From the NCBI GenBank assembly GCA_964528605.1, contig CAZGSV010000033.1:1-27808 (forward strand): 27,808 nt of DNA, in the 5' to 3' direction. The notes beneath the pieces were generated by a model. It saw only the letters and a list, made by a program, of their open reading frames with translations. It did no database searches and was not told the DNA's origin. Both the position numbers and the translations under genes were made by a program. Source of the stretch: CAZGSV01 sp964528605. GTDB taxonomy: Bacteria; Armatimonadota; Zipacnadia; CAZGSV01. Below are positions 1 through 7,218 of the stretch, one piece after another; position 1 is the stretch's first letter; each line of letters opens with the position of its first letter.

Positions 1-91
1 CCTCGGTATCGTATTGATTGAGTTTGCAGCCGAGGGTGGTGAGGGCGACGCGGAGAGGCCGGCGCTCTGAGGTGGGGCTAGGCTCCCCCAT
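1..91 (-). CDS. mtaB: tRNA-2-methylthio-N6-threonylcarbamoyladenosine methylthiotransferase MtaB, N-terminal fragment
   Basis: The 30 visible codons start with ATG at 91 and read MGEPSPTSERRPLRVALTTL followed by GCKLNQYDTE. The TLGCKLNQYDTE block is the opening of the MtaB branch of the radical-SAM methylthiotransferases (MiaB/RimO/MtaB); its Cys is the first ligand of the auxiliary 4Fe-4S cluster. Family members methylthiolate t6A37 in tRNAs that read ANN codons. The gene is cut by the window edge, so the radical-SAM CxxxCxxC motif and TRAM domain cannot be checked. It starts 8 bases after the response-regulator stop codon without a clear ribosome binding site, which suggests translational coupling as the last visible gene of the leftward cluster. 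RimO or MiaB are less likely because they usually carry different residues after LGC. Confidence 0.82.
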   Translation of the reverse strand, partial: MGEPSPTSERRPLRVALTTLGCKLNQYDTE

Positions 92-99
92 CAGCGGGG

Positions 100-519
100 T
101 TAGGCGCGCTCGGAGGAGGCAGCCTGGAGTATGCGCTTGGTGACCAGCAGGAGGTCGGCCATCTCGAAGGGCTTGGTGAGGTAGAAGTCGGCGCCCGCGG
201 ACCAGCCGCGGGCGATGGACTCGTCCTCCCGCTTGTTGGTGAGAATGATGACCGGCAGGCGACGCAGGTTGGGGTCGCTGCGCACGCTCTCGAGCACCTC
301 CCAGCCGTCCATGCGGGGCATCATAATGTCGAGGACGACTAGGTCAGGGCGCTCGTCCCAGATGCGTTTGAGGCCGTCAACGCCGTCACGGGCGATGTCC
401 ACGCGATAGCCGGTGCTCTCGAGGTTGAACTTGAGGATGACGGCTAGGTTGGGGTCATCTTCGACCACGAGAATGCGCTGCACGCCGTTGGTGGGGGTGG
501 GAGCAGGTTCCTGTGACAT
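100..519 (-). CDS. Single-domain response regulator (REC only)
   Basis: This 139-residue protein is a receiver domain with no output domain. An N-terminal leader of about 13 residues rich in Pro and Thr precedes the first strand (RILVVEDD). The acidic pocket is E20-D21-D22, the phospho-acceptor is D64 in VLDIMMPRMDG, and the conserved switch residues T94 and K116 (YLTKPF) are all present, so it should be phosphorylatable. REC-only proteins act by protein-protein contact in phosphorelays, chemotaxis or signalling to kinases and phosphatases. No histidine kinase lies in the window, so its partner is unknown. It starts at ATG 519 behind a close GAGG and follows hslU after 73 bases; mtaB follows after 8 bases. 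The association with hslUV is probably operonic convenience, not a known pathway. Confidence 0.9.
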   Translation of the reverse strand: MSQEPAPTPTNGVQRILVVEDDPNLAVILKFNLESTGYRVDIARDGVDGLKRIWDERPDLVVLDIMMPRMDGWEVLESVRSDPNLRRLPVIILTNKREDESIARGWSAGADFYLTKPFEMADLLLVTKRILQAASSERA

Positions 520-550
520 TTTCCTCGATGTTTAGTTTACCGCGGGCACC

Positions 551-572
551 CCAATCCAAAGCGTGGATTTGG
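551..572 (-). other. Small imperfect inverted repeat between hslU and the response regulator
   Basis: CCAATCCA (551-558) faces TGGATTTGG (564-572) across a 5-base loop, giving an 8-bp stem with one bulged A. No T run follows on either strand, so a role as an intrinsic terminator is unlikely; it could attenuate or stabilise the transcript between hslU and the next gene. Confidence 0.25.
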
Positions 573-592
573 AGAATCCCCTCGGCTGGACC

Positions 593-2068
593 TTACAGGA
601 TGTAGCGCGACATCTCCTCGCTATCAAGGACTTCCTTAAGGCGCTCGCGCACGTAGGCCTTGGTTATGGCCTTCTTGGTTCCGCGCATCTCGGGAGCGCG
701 GAAGGAGATCTCCTCGAGCAGCAGTTCCAGGACCGTGTAGAGGCGGCGGGCGCCGATGTTCTCCGTGCGGTCGTTGACCAGACTCGCGGCCTCAGCGATC
801 TCCTTGATAGCCTCGGCCCGGAAGTCCAACTCGACCCCCTCCGTCCACAGCAACTCAGTGTATTGTTTGACCAAAGCGTTCTGAGGCTCGGTAAGGATGC
901 GAATGAAGTCCTCGGTGGTGAGCGGGTCAAGTTCGACGCGCAGGGGCAAGCGGCCTTGGAGTTCGGGGATGAGGTCCGACGGGCGGGAGACGTGGAAGGC
1001 GCCGGCGGCTATGAAGAGGATGTGATGAGTGCGGACCGGGCCGTACTTGGTCATGACCGTGCTGCCTTCGACTATGGGGAGAATGTCGCGCTGCACGCCT
1101 TCGCGGGAGACATCCGGGCCCGCGCCGCCCTCGCGCCCGGCGACCTTGTCCAACTCGTCCACGAAGACGATGCCGCGTTCTTCGGTGCGGTGGATGGCCT
1201 CGCGGGCAACCTCTTCCGCGTCGAGCAACCTGTGGGCTTCCTCGTTGGCGAGCAACTGCAGGCCTTGGGCGATGGTGACGCTCTTGGTCTTAGTGCGCTT
1301 GGGGAAGATGTTGCCGACCAGGTCCTGCAGGTTGATGCCCATCTCCTCGGGACCGGCCGGAGAGAACACCTCCACCATAGGCATGCGGGAGTCTTCGAAC
1401 TCGATGTCCACTTTGTGGTCGTCCAACTCGCCGCGCAGGATCTGCTCGCGCAGTTGCTCGCGCTGGTTGAGCGCTTCCTCGCGCTGGCGCCGCAGCAGGG
1501 CCGGGTCCTGCGTCTGAACGGGCGTGGTCATGCCCCGGAGCAAGGCCTGCAGGGGGTTGCGGGGCTCTTCCTCGGCGCCGGGAATGGGGCGCAGAATGTC
1601 GAGCAGGCGTTCGAGGGCGCGTCGGCGCGCTTCCTCGAGCACGATCTCGGTCTTCTCCTGCTCGACGGTTTGGACGGCGACCGCAATCAGGTCGCGGATG
1701 ATGGAGTCCACGTCGCGGCCGACGTAGCCGACCTCGGTGAACTTGGTGGCTTCAACCTTGATGAAGGGGGAGCGGTCGAGGGCGGCGAGGCGGCGGGCGA
1801 TCTCGGTCTTGCCCACGCCGGTGGGGCCGATCATGAGGATGTTCTTGGGGATTACTTCCTCGCGGATGTCGTCGGGGAGCACGCGGCGGCGGTAGCGGTT
1901 GCGCAGGGCGATGGCGACGGCGCGCTTGGCGCGATCTTGGCCGATGATGAACTTGTCCAGTTCGGCGACGATCTGGGCGGGGGTGAGTTGCTCCGCCAGC
2001 AGCCGCTCCGCCTCCGAGACTACTTCCGCTTCAACTGCCGATGCCACTTGTTTTCCAGGCTCGGCCAT
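593..2068 (-). CDS. hslU: ATP-dependent protease ATPase subunit HslU (ClpY)
   Basis: AAA+ unfoldase that forms the hexameric cap of the HslUV (ClpYQ) protease in the cytoplasm and threads substrates into HslV. The 491-residue sequence shows the N-terminal LTPAQIVAELDKFIIGQ block, Walker A GPTGVGKTE, the pore loop GYVGRD, Walker B VFVDELDK, a sensor region and the C-terminal tail ending SRYIL, the segment that docks into HslV to activate it. It is longer than the roughly 440-residue E. coli protein; the extra length lies in the N-terminal leader of about 25 residues and in the I domain, which has a Gln/Arg/Glu-rich stretch. It follows hslV by 9 bases, the usual order. ATG at 2068 is the chosen start. 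Confidence 0.97.
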   Translation of the reverse strand: MAEPGKQVASAVEAEVVSEAERLLAEQLTPAQIVAELDKFIIGQDRAKRAVAIALRNRYRRRVLPDDIREEVIPKNILMIGPTGVGKTEIARRLAALDRSPFIKVEATKFTEVGYVGRDVDSIIRDLIAVAVQTVEQEKTEIVLEEARRRALERLLDILRPIPGAEEEPRNPLQALLRGMTTPVQTQDPALLRRQREEALNQREQLREQILRGELDDHKVDIEFEDSRMPMVEVFSPAGPEEMGINLQDLVGNIFPKRTKTKSVTIAQGLQLLANEEAHRLLDAEEVAREAIHRTEERGIVFVDELDKVAGREGGAGPDVSREGVQRDILPIVEGSTVMTKYGPVRTHHILFIAAGAFHVSRPSDLIPELQGRLPLRVELDPLTTEDFIRILTEPQNALVKQYTELLWTEGVELDFRAEAIKEIAEAASLVNDRTENIGARRLYTVLELLLEEISFRAPEMRGTKKAITKAYVRERLKEVLDSEEMSRYIL

Positions 2069-2077
2069 CTGGCCACC

Positions 2078-2611
2078 TCAGAGGGTGAGCACGAGCACGT
2101 TGTCGTTGGTGAAAACGCAAATGGAGGCGGCGATGAGCAGCGCCTCGCGGGCGATATTCTCGGCGGACAGCCGACTGTGCTTGAGCAAAGCCCGCGCGGC
2201 GGACAGGGCGAAGGGCCCGCCGGAGCCGATGGCGGCGGCGTCGTCTTCAACCTGGATGACGTCGCCCCGGCCGGAGATCAGGAACATCTCCTCCTTGTCG
2301 GCGACGAGCAGGAGCGCTTCCAAGTGGCGGAGGACGCGGTCGGTGCGCCAGTCGCGGGCCAGTTCCTGCACGGCGCGCTGCAGGCGGCCGCGGACCTCGT
2401 CCAGTTTGTTCTCGAAGCGCTCGAGAAGGGCCATGGCGTCGGCGCTGGCCCCTGCGAATCCGGCCAGCACCTGGCCGTCGAAGAGCTTCATCACCTTATG
2501 GGCGGTGGCCTTGACGACGGTGTCGTCAACGGTTACCTGCCCGTCGGCGGCGAAGGCCACGTGGCCCTCGCGCCGTACGCCGAGGACGGTGGTGGAGTGA
2601 GTCTGGGTCAG
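2078..2611 (-). CDS. hslV: ATP-dependent protease peptidase subunit HslV (ClpQ), probable CTG start
   Basis: N-terminal-nucleophile peptidase of the HslUV complex, related to proteasome beta subunits. The catalytic Thr region TTVLGVRREGHVAFAADGQV lies upstream of the only conventional start in frame (GTG at 2560), so starting there would delete the active site. Reading upstream, the frame stays open to a TGA at 2624-2626 and contains no ATG, GTG or TTG. It does contain a CTG at 2609-2611, 8 bases after a good GAGGTG ribosome binding site. That start gives 177 residues and a six-residue propeptide (MTQTHS) before Thr-Thr; short propeptides occur in some HslV homologues. The conserved Asp (AADG) and Lys (TVVK) of the active site are present. 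hslU follows after 9 bases. A base error at the start codon is the main alternative. Confidence 0.93.
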   Translation of the reverse strand: MTQTHSTTVLGVRREGHVAFAADGQVTVDDTVVKATAHKVMKLFDGQVLAGFAGASADAMALLERFENKLDEVRGRLQRAVQELARDWRTDRVLRHLEALLLVADKEEMFLISGRGDVIQVEDDAAAIGSGGPFALSAARALLKHSRLSAENIAREALLIAASICVFTNDNVLVLTL

Positions 2612-2632
2612 TAGGGAGTCACCTCAGGTCTG

Positions 2633-2662
2633 AGCATACCCCAAACGCGGACGGGGGCGCAA
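2633..2662 (-). promoter_or_regulatory. Possible sigma-70 promoter for hslVU
   Basis: On the minus strand, TTGCGC (2662-2657), an 18-base spacer and TATGCT (2638-2633) resemble a housekeeping promoter with a weak -35. The same TATGCT -10 is used by the stronger promoter at 10388-10416. Predicted transcription would begin near 2626, about 15 bases before the CTG start, just enough to include the GAGGTG ribosome binding site. Confidence 0.4.
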
Positions 2663-2663
2663 T

Positions 2664-2684
2664 GGCGCGGGCCAGCCCGGCGCC
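2664..2684 (-). terminator. GC-rich stem-loop after the lipoyl-domain gene
   Basis: On the minus strand GGCG-C-CGGG, a CTGG loop and CCCG-CGCC form an 8-bp stem with one bulged C, beginning 9 bases after the lipoyl gene stop codon. There is no U run, so termination would be partial or factor-dependent. Together with the promoter at 2633-2662 it hints that hslVU has some transcriptional independence from the genes upstream. Confidence 0.35.
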
Positions 2685-2692
2685 GGCGCGCC

Positions 2693-2935
2693 CTAGCGGC
2701 GCTCGATGATCCCGAGGGGCATCCAGGAGGATACGTCGCCGTCCTCAGGCACGAGAATGCGCGCCAGGGTGCCCGTTACGGGTGCGTTCACCGTGAGCAC
2801 CGCCTTGGCCGTCTCCACTTCCGCCAGCGGCTCACCGCGTTGGACGGCCTCGCCCTCCTGCTTGTACCAGAACAGGAGATGGCCGGCGCACTCGCTGTCG
2901 TCGAACTCGGGCGCTCGTACTTGGACCTGTGCCAC
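2693..2935 (-). CDS. Stand-alone lipoyl/biotinyl carrier domain protein
   Basis: The 80-residue product is a complete single lipoyl-type hammerhead domain and nothing else. The beta-turn that presents the modified lysine reads EVETAKAVLTV with K44 at the lipoylation position; ETAKA is the turn seen in E2 subunits of 2-oxoacid dehydrogenases, whereas biotin carriers usually show (A/V)MKM, so lipoate is favoured. The flanking glycines expected in the fold (QEGEAVQRGEPL, APVTGTL, PEDGDV) are present. GTG at 2935 is chosen because GGGAG lies 6 bases upstream and the domain begins at once. It follows the oxidoreductase by 17 bases. No E1, E3, E2 catalytic domain, lipoate ligase or LipA is in the window, so the partner that charges or uses the lysine is unknown. 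Confidence 0.85.
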   Translation of the reverse strand: MAQVQVRAPEFDDSECAGHLLFWYKQEGEAVQRGEPLAEVETAKAVLTVNAPVTGTLARILVPEDGDVSSWMPLGIIERR

Positions 2936-2952
2936 TAGGCGCTCCCGCTCCG

Positions 2953-3912
2953 TCAGGGGCGCGGCGACAGACGCACGGGCTTGCCCGAGGCGGACGACTT
3001 CTGGATGGCGAGGCTGGCTTGCAGCGCGGCGACGCCCGCGGCGAGAGGGATGGGCGGCTGCTTGTCGGCCAGCACACTCTCGACGAAGAGACGGTCTTCC
3101 TCGACCATGGCGTCGGGGATGGGGTCGAGGGGCACTTCCACCTCCTCGCCGACGGCGGGGCGCTTGCGCACCTTGCCGTCCTGACCGCAGAAGACCATGC
3201 CCCTGGAGCCGATGACGCCGAAGGCGGACCAGCCGACCGGCGCTGCCCAACTAGAGCCGAGAACGCCGATCCCCTGGGCGAAGGTGAAGATGCCCCACAC
3301 GTTACGCTCGATGCCGTCGCCGGGGATGGTGAGCGTTTTGCCGTAAACCTCGCCCGCGGGCCCGCCCACCCAGAGGAGCCAGTCAATATCGTGGGAGTTG
3401 AACTCGACGGTCATGCCGCCGCTCTTTTTGGGGTCCTCGATCCAACCGCCCCGGGGCCCCAGACCCATGCGGTTGCACCAGCAGACCTGCAGGTCGCCCA
3501 GTTCCCCGCTGGCGGCGACATCGTGCACGGCCTTGAAGTTGGACCAGTAATGGAGCACGTAGCCTACCATGCAGTGGATGCGGGCCTTATCAACACCCTT
3601 GGCGATCTTGCGGGCCTCGGACATGGTGAGGCAGATGGGCTTCTCGGCGAAGATGTGCTTGCCGGCGCGCGCGCAGGATAGGGTCTCCTTGAGGCGCGCG
3701 AAGGGCGGAGTGCAGATGTAGACCGCGTCACTGTTACGGAGGAGTTGGCGCATGCTGGCGCAGACCTTGGCTTTGTGCTTATCGCCGAACTGGTGGGCGC
3801 GCTCCAGGTCCACGTCGAGTACCGCGGTGACGCGCACTTGGTCCACTAGAGAGAGAGCATTGGCGTGGGCATTGGCGATGCCGCCGGCGCCGATGAAACC
3901 GATTCTCAGCAT
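2953..3912 (-). CDS. Gfo/Idh/MocA-family NAD(P)-dependent oxidoreductase
   Basis: The 319-residue protein has an N-terminal Rossmann fold (IGFIGAGGIANAHANAL, residues 4-20), the EKP signature (HIFAEKPICL) with the conserved catalytic-site Lys, and the alpha/beta C-terminal domain ending in the usual (V)AALQASLAIQKSS helix. Family members oxidise, reduce or epimerise sugars, inositols and related polyols. The substrate cannot be read from the sequence; homologues of this size are abundant in polysaccharide-degrading uncultured lineages. ATG at 3912 has a strong AAAGGAGG ribosome binding site 8 bases upstream that sits inside a small hairpin. It is the first gene after the promoter at 3952-3980 and is followed closely by the lipoyl-domain gene, an unusual pairing. 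Confidence 0.9.
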   Translation of the reverse strand: MLRIGFIGAGGIANAHANALSLVDQVRVTAVLDVDLERAHQFGDKHKAKVCASMRQLLRNSDAVYICTPPFARLKETLSCARAGKHIFAEKPICLTMSEARKIAKGVDKARIHCMVGYVLHYWSNFKAVHDVAASGELGDLQVCWCNRMGLGPRGGWIEDPKKSGGMTVEFNSHDIDWLLWVGGPAGEVYGKTLTIPGDGIERNVWGIFTFAQGIGVLGSSWAAPVGWSAFGVIGSRGMVFCGQDGKVRKRPAVGEEVEVPLDPIPDAMVEEDRLFVESVLADKQPPIPLAAGVAALQASLAIQKSSASGKPVRLSPRP

Positions 3913-3915
3913 GGC

Positions 3916-3933
3916 AGAGCCTCCTTTGGCTCT
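3916..3933 (-). promoter_or_regulatory. Hairpin enclosing the ribosome binding site of the oxidoreductase gene
   Basis: On the minus strand AGAGCC, a six-base AAAGGA loop and GGCTCT form a perfect 6-bp stem. The ribosome binding site AAAGGAGG occupies the loop and the first bases of the 3-prime arm, 8 bases before the ATG. This could tune translation initiation; no ligand-binding structure is evident in the roughly 33-base leader. Confidence 0.4.
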
Positions 3934-3951
3934 TGTGAGCGGATGGTTCGG

Positions 3952-3980
3952 AGTATAGAAACGGGGCTTGGGAGCGTCAA
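3952..3980 (-). promoter_or_regulatory. Sigma-70-type promoter of the oxidoreductase-lipoyl-hslVU cluster
   Basis: Minus strand TTGACG (3980-3975), a 17-base spacer and TATACT (3957-3952) give a near-consensus housekeeping promoter. Predicted start is about 3945, leaving a leader of about 33 bases. The -35 overlaps the stop codon of the preceding GH123-like gene, which marks a transcription-unit boundary. Confidence 0.7.
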
Positions 3981-6196
3981 TCCGAGGCCAAATGAAGGGC
4001 GCCCAGTTGGGTCCAGTTGGGGCGGCTGCCGTAGCGAGCGGCCCACCACAGCGACTCGCGGCCGGCGTGGCGGTAGCGGAAGAGGTTAACCCACAGGCGG
4101 GGGGGCGAGGATTGGCTCGGGAGGCCGAGAGCGCGCCAAGGAACCCGCACTTCGGCGCTCCAGCCGTAGTCGGTCCTGGCGACGCGCCCGCGCCAGTAAA
4201 CAGAGGCCGCCGTAGAGGCGCGTTGGGCCATCCGCCGGCCGTCGTAACAGAGCCGGAGCACGAGCGGCTCTCGGTCCGGCTTGCTCGACAGGCTCAGCTC
4301 AATGTAGTCGGAGGGCTGGGGCTCGGACTGGTCCTGGCACTGCCAAGCGAACCACAGGCCGCCGCCGTCGTGAACTGCCGCCACGCGCGTAGCGACCTCA
4401 GGCCAGGGTAAGCCGTAAAGGTTGAGGAAGCGAGCAGCGACGCGGTGGTCGCGCGCGGCCCAGGCCTGTTGCCAGCATTGTTCTTGGAGAGTGCCGTCGA
4501 GGGTGGGAGGCGCCGAGGCGGCGGTCGCGAGCAGGCTCTTCTCGTCGGTGATGAGCGGCGGAGGGGGTTGGGCAGGCGGAGACACCGGGGGGAAGTACTC
4601 CACCAGCCAACCAGCGGGGGCACGGGTGATCACTTCCAGTTCATCGAGCAGGCGCGCGCGGGCTTGAGCGAACACCGTAGGTGAGTGGGTCCAATTGCGC
4701 AGGTCAGCCGTGACCGGCGCGACGAGCCGGACGATGTGCGCGCGCGCCGCGCTCTCCGGCTCCGGCGCATACCCTTGCAGGGCCGCGGTGACTCGCCGCT
4801 CGAGTTGCCGCAGCAGTTCCCAGTCCTCGATGGCGTCCCGCATGCACTCAAGCCTGATGGAGGAAGCAGGATAGGGCCCCGTCTTGGCGGCGCGAGAGTA
4901 CATCAGCAGGCCGTCCATGTTGTTGCGCAGCGCGGGCATGGTGATCAGGGACTCGCGCCATTCATCGCGGCCGTTCCAGCCCCAATAGATGGTGTTGATA
5001 TAGAGGAGGCCGGTGACGCCCTCTTTGGCGGCGCCCCATAGGAGGGCGCGAGGAGCCAGGGCCAGGTCGTCCAGGAGCAAGGTGGGGTACGGGGAGCGGG
5101 GCACCGCCATCATGTACCACCACACCTCGTCCCCGGCGCGCAGTCGCTCCGCAAGCGGTTGCTCGTGCAGGTAGGCTTCTTCGGGCTGCACGCACCAGCG
5201 GGTGACCGCGCCGGTGAGTTCCTGTAGCGGCGGGATCGTGCACAGCCTCGGTATCTCAGGAGCCGCCTGCTGCGCCGTCGCGGCGACCTGGCGCACTTCT
5301 TCGAACTGCGAAAAGCGGGGCTCATCGCGGAGGTAGAAGTAGGTCTTGCCCGCAACGCCCAACGACCGCAGTTGCGCTACGGTCTCCTCGACGGGGCGAT
5401 CGCCGTAGGGCCAGGGCACGCGGAAGGCGTTGACGCCCGGGCCCTGGGCGACTTGGGCACCGCGAGGATCGAAGATGGGCCAGGGGAGGTCCAACGGGGA
5501 GATGCGAGAGTCAAGCAAGATGCGGAGGAAGCGATCAAGGGCGCGCTTCTCCTCAGCGGTGCCGGGCTTGAGGTCGAAGCGCCGCCTGATGCCGGGCCAC
5601 CAGACGCCGAACGAGGCGCGGAAGTGGCGCTCGGGCCCAAGGGCAACGTCGCGCACCCGGAGCGAGACGGGCACTTCAGCGCGGCCTGCGCTGCCGGCGT
5701 CAACGATAGCGACGCCTTGGTAGAAGCCGGGCTGGGCCTCCGGTGGCACGCGAACCGAAACCCAGACGGGCTGGTTGGCGCCTGCTTCTACCGAGAAGGT
5801 GGCGGCCGGAGGGAGTGGGTCCGGCCAATGGCGAGCCCGAGAATCCCAGTTGCCGGACGGGTAGCGGACGTAGACGTAGCGAGGCAGGAGGAGCCGCACC
5901 GACTGCGCTGGGAGAGTGGCGCCGCCGGCCGACTCAAGGCGTGTGACGAAGCAGCGGACGGCGGGCAATGGCCTCAGGGCGTGGACGACTATCTGCGCCG
6001 CCTCGGTCTCGCCGCGGACGCAATCCAACTCGACCTGCGGCGGCGCGGGGGTGCGGCTTCGGTCGTCGCGAAAGACCTTGAGGGTGCTCGGTGCGACCCA
6101 GACTCCCAATGTCTCCGCGCGCTCAGCGCAGAGGGCCTGCACGGCGCCCAAGAGCCACGCCAGGATCGCCACGGGGACGACCTTGCATAGCCTCAC
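3977..6196 (-). CDS. Secreted GH123-like (DUF4091) glycoside hydrolase with C-terminal CBM9-like domain
   Basis: The 739-residue protein opens with a signal peptide (residues 1-24, cleavage near ALCA). A beta-sandwich region (about 30-185) with the GETEAAQIVV strand precedes a TIM-barrel DUF4091/GH123 catalytic domain (about 190-525) that includes FYLRDEPRF, the GLLYINTIYWG strand and the RLECMRDAIEDWELL helix. D291-E292 in YLRDEP matches the Asp-Glu pair used by GH123 beta-N-acetylgalactosaminidases in substrate-assisted catalysis. A Pro-rich linker (about 534-547) leads to a C-terminal carbohydrate-binding CBM9-like sandwich starting at TLDGTL (565). Its GTG start overlaps the stop of the upstream GT9 gene by four bases, so it is translationally coupled to glycan-assembly genes. 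The substrate is unproven; many DUF4091 proteins are uncharacterised. Confidence 0.85.
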   Translation of the reverse strand: MRLCKVVPVAILAWLLGAVQALCAERAETLGVWVAPSTLKVFRDDRSRTPAPPQVELDCVRGETEAAQIVVHALRPLPAVRCFVTRLESAGGATLPAQSVRLLLPRYVYVRYPSGNWDSRARHWPDPLPPAATFSVEAGANQPVWVSVRVPPEAQPGFYQGVAIVDAGSAGRAEVPVSLRVRDVALGPERHFRASFGVWWPGIRRRFDLKPGTAEEKRALDRFLRILLDSRISPLDLPWPIFDPRGAQVAQGPGVNAFRVPWPYGDRPVEETVAQLRSLGVAGKTYFYLRDEPRFSQFEEVRQVAATAQQAAPEIPRLCTIPPLQELTGAVTRWCVQPEEAYLHEQPLAERLRAGDEVWWYMMAVPRSPYPTLLLDDLALAPRALLWGAAKEGVTGLLYINTIYWGWNGRDEWRESLITMPALRNNMDGLLMYSRAAKTGPYPASSIRLECMRDAIEDWELLRQLERRVTAALQGYAPEPESAARAHIVRLVAPVTADLRNWTHSPTVFAQARARLLDELEVITRAPAGWLVEYFPPVSPPAQPPPPLITDEKSLLATAASAPPTLDGTLQEQCWQQAWAARDHRVAARFLNLYGLPWPEVATRVAAVHDGGGLWFAWQCQDQSEPQPSDYIELSLSSKPDREPLVLRLCYDGRRMAQRASTAASVYWRGRVARTDYGWSAEVRVPWRALGLPSQSSPPRLWVNLFRYRHAGRESLWWAARYGSRPNWTQLGALHLASD

Positions 6197-7179
6197 CGTC
6201 GGCCGGCCTCCGCAAAGAGGGCCAACGCGGCCTCGCTCACGGCCTCAGGCCGAAGTGCGGAGAGATCGCCCGCGGGCGCCATCACCACGCGGCTGTAGCG
6301 GCCGCAGGGGCCGGTCTTAGCCGCATCAGTCGGGCCGAAGATGCCTAGCAGCGGCGTTTCCACGGCCGCGGCCAAGTGCATGGGCCCAGAGTCATTGCCT
6401 AGGAAGAAGCCGGCGGCTCGGAGTACCTCGGCAAGGGTCACGAGGTCCGTACGCCCGACGAGGTTGACCGCCGACGGGCAGGCGTTGAGCACCGCCTGAG
6501 CCATCTCGCGCTCTGAGTGGCTGCCGACCACGACGACGCGCCAATCCCTTGCGTCAGCGACCGTCTTCGCGGCCAGCCCGAAGTTCTCGGGCGCCCAGGC
6601 CTTGTGGCGTCGCCTGGGCCCGGCTCCCGGGGCAACGGCCAGATACGCGCCTTCGACGCCGAGGCCGCGAAGGAGTTCTTGCGCGCGGACGGCGGCAGAC
6701 TGGTCCTTTGGCACCAGGCCGACGTAGTCGTGCGCCACCACCGGCAGGCCGAGGTATTCCAGCATGGCCAGGGCGTTGCCGAGCGAGGGCGGAGGAGAGA
6801 ACGGCACCACTTCTGTCAAAAGGGAAAGCCACTGCGTGCCCGAGAAGCCGATTCTGCGGCCGGCCCCGCTCAGCCGCGCGAGCAACGAGGTCTCGCCGGA
6901 CATGGCCAGGCATACGGCGATGTCGAAGCGCCGCCGCGCCAGTCTGCGCGCGAGGCGCAACTTGGGCCAGGTCCTGGTTGGCCTCTCGAGCACCTCGTCC
7001 ACCAGGCCCGTGCCGCGCACGAGGGCGAGCAGGTAGGCGCGCGCGGCACTCGTCACGCGGGCGCCGCTCCATCCGGCCCTTACGCCGGCCAACAGCGGGA
7101 GCGAAAAAAGAAGGTCGCCAACGTTGGTGTGGTGGAAGACGATGACGACAGGACCAGCCGTCGGCTTTTCACTCCCCAC
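6193..7179 (-). CDS. GT9-family (heptosyltransferase-like) glycosyltransferase
   Basis: The 328-residue GT-B enzyme resembles ADP-heptose:LPS heptosyltransferases. The N-terminal half has the FHHTNVGDLLFSLPLL block (equivalent of the RxSSxGDV motif, with HHTN replacing the usual residues). The C-terminal half has the nucleotide-sugar site FFLGNDSGPMHLAAA and GIFGPTD. It is probably a cytoplasmic-face enzyme adding a sugar to a lipid-linked or core oligosaccharide; the sugar may not be heptose. The GTG start at 7179 is preceded by GGAGG 11 bases upstream. It lies 39 bases after the broken GT2 gene and shares a GTGA overlap with the secreted GH123-like gene, placing all of them in one transcript. 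A later start is possible. Confidence 0.88.
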   Translation of the reverse strand: MGSEKPTAGPVVIVFHHTNVGDLLFSLPLLAGVRAGWSGARVTSAARAYLLALVRGTGLVDEVLERPTRTWPKLRLARRLARRRFDIAVCLAMSGETSLLARLSGAGRRIGFSGTQWLSLLTEVVPFSPPPSLGNALAMLEYLGLPVVAHDYVGLVPKDQSAAVRAQELLRGLGVEGAYLAVAPGAGPRRRHKAWAPENFGLAAKTVADARDWRVVVVGSHSEREMAQAVLNACPSAVNLVGRTDLVTLAEVLRAAGFFLGNDSGPMHLAAAVETPLLGIFGPTDAAKTGPCGRYSRVVMAPAGDLSALRPEAVSEAALALFAEAGRR

Positions 7180-7218
7180 GGTGGTCTTGGCCTCCGCTGG
7201 CAGGCTTCCGAGAACGGT

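Noticed and set aside
2078..2560. hslV starting at GTG 2560
   Set aside because: This start lies after the catalytic Thr-Thr and the first strand, so the product could not be a peptidase.
563..2614. A 683-codon open frame on the plus strand
   Set aside because: It lies antisense to hslU and hslV, whose proteins are unmistakable. Its product is a compositional shadow of GC-rich codons with no recognisable domain.
2929..3681. A 250-codon plus-strand frame antisense to the oxidoreductase, and similar long antisense frames at 5372-6190, 6517-7230, 8153-8836 and 12040-12819
   Set aside because: Each mirrors a well-supported gene on the other strand; the predicted proteins are Arg/Gly/Ala-rich with no motifs. 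Third-position GC bias explains them.
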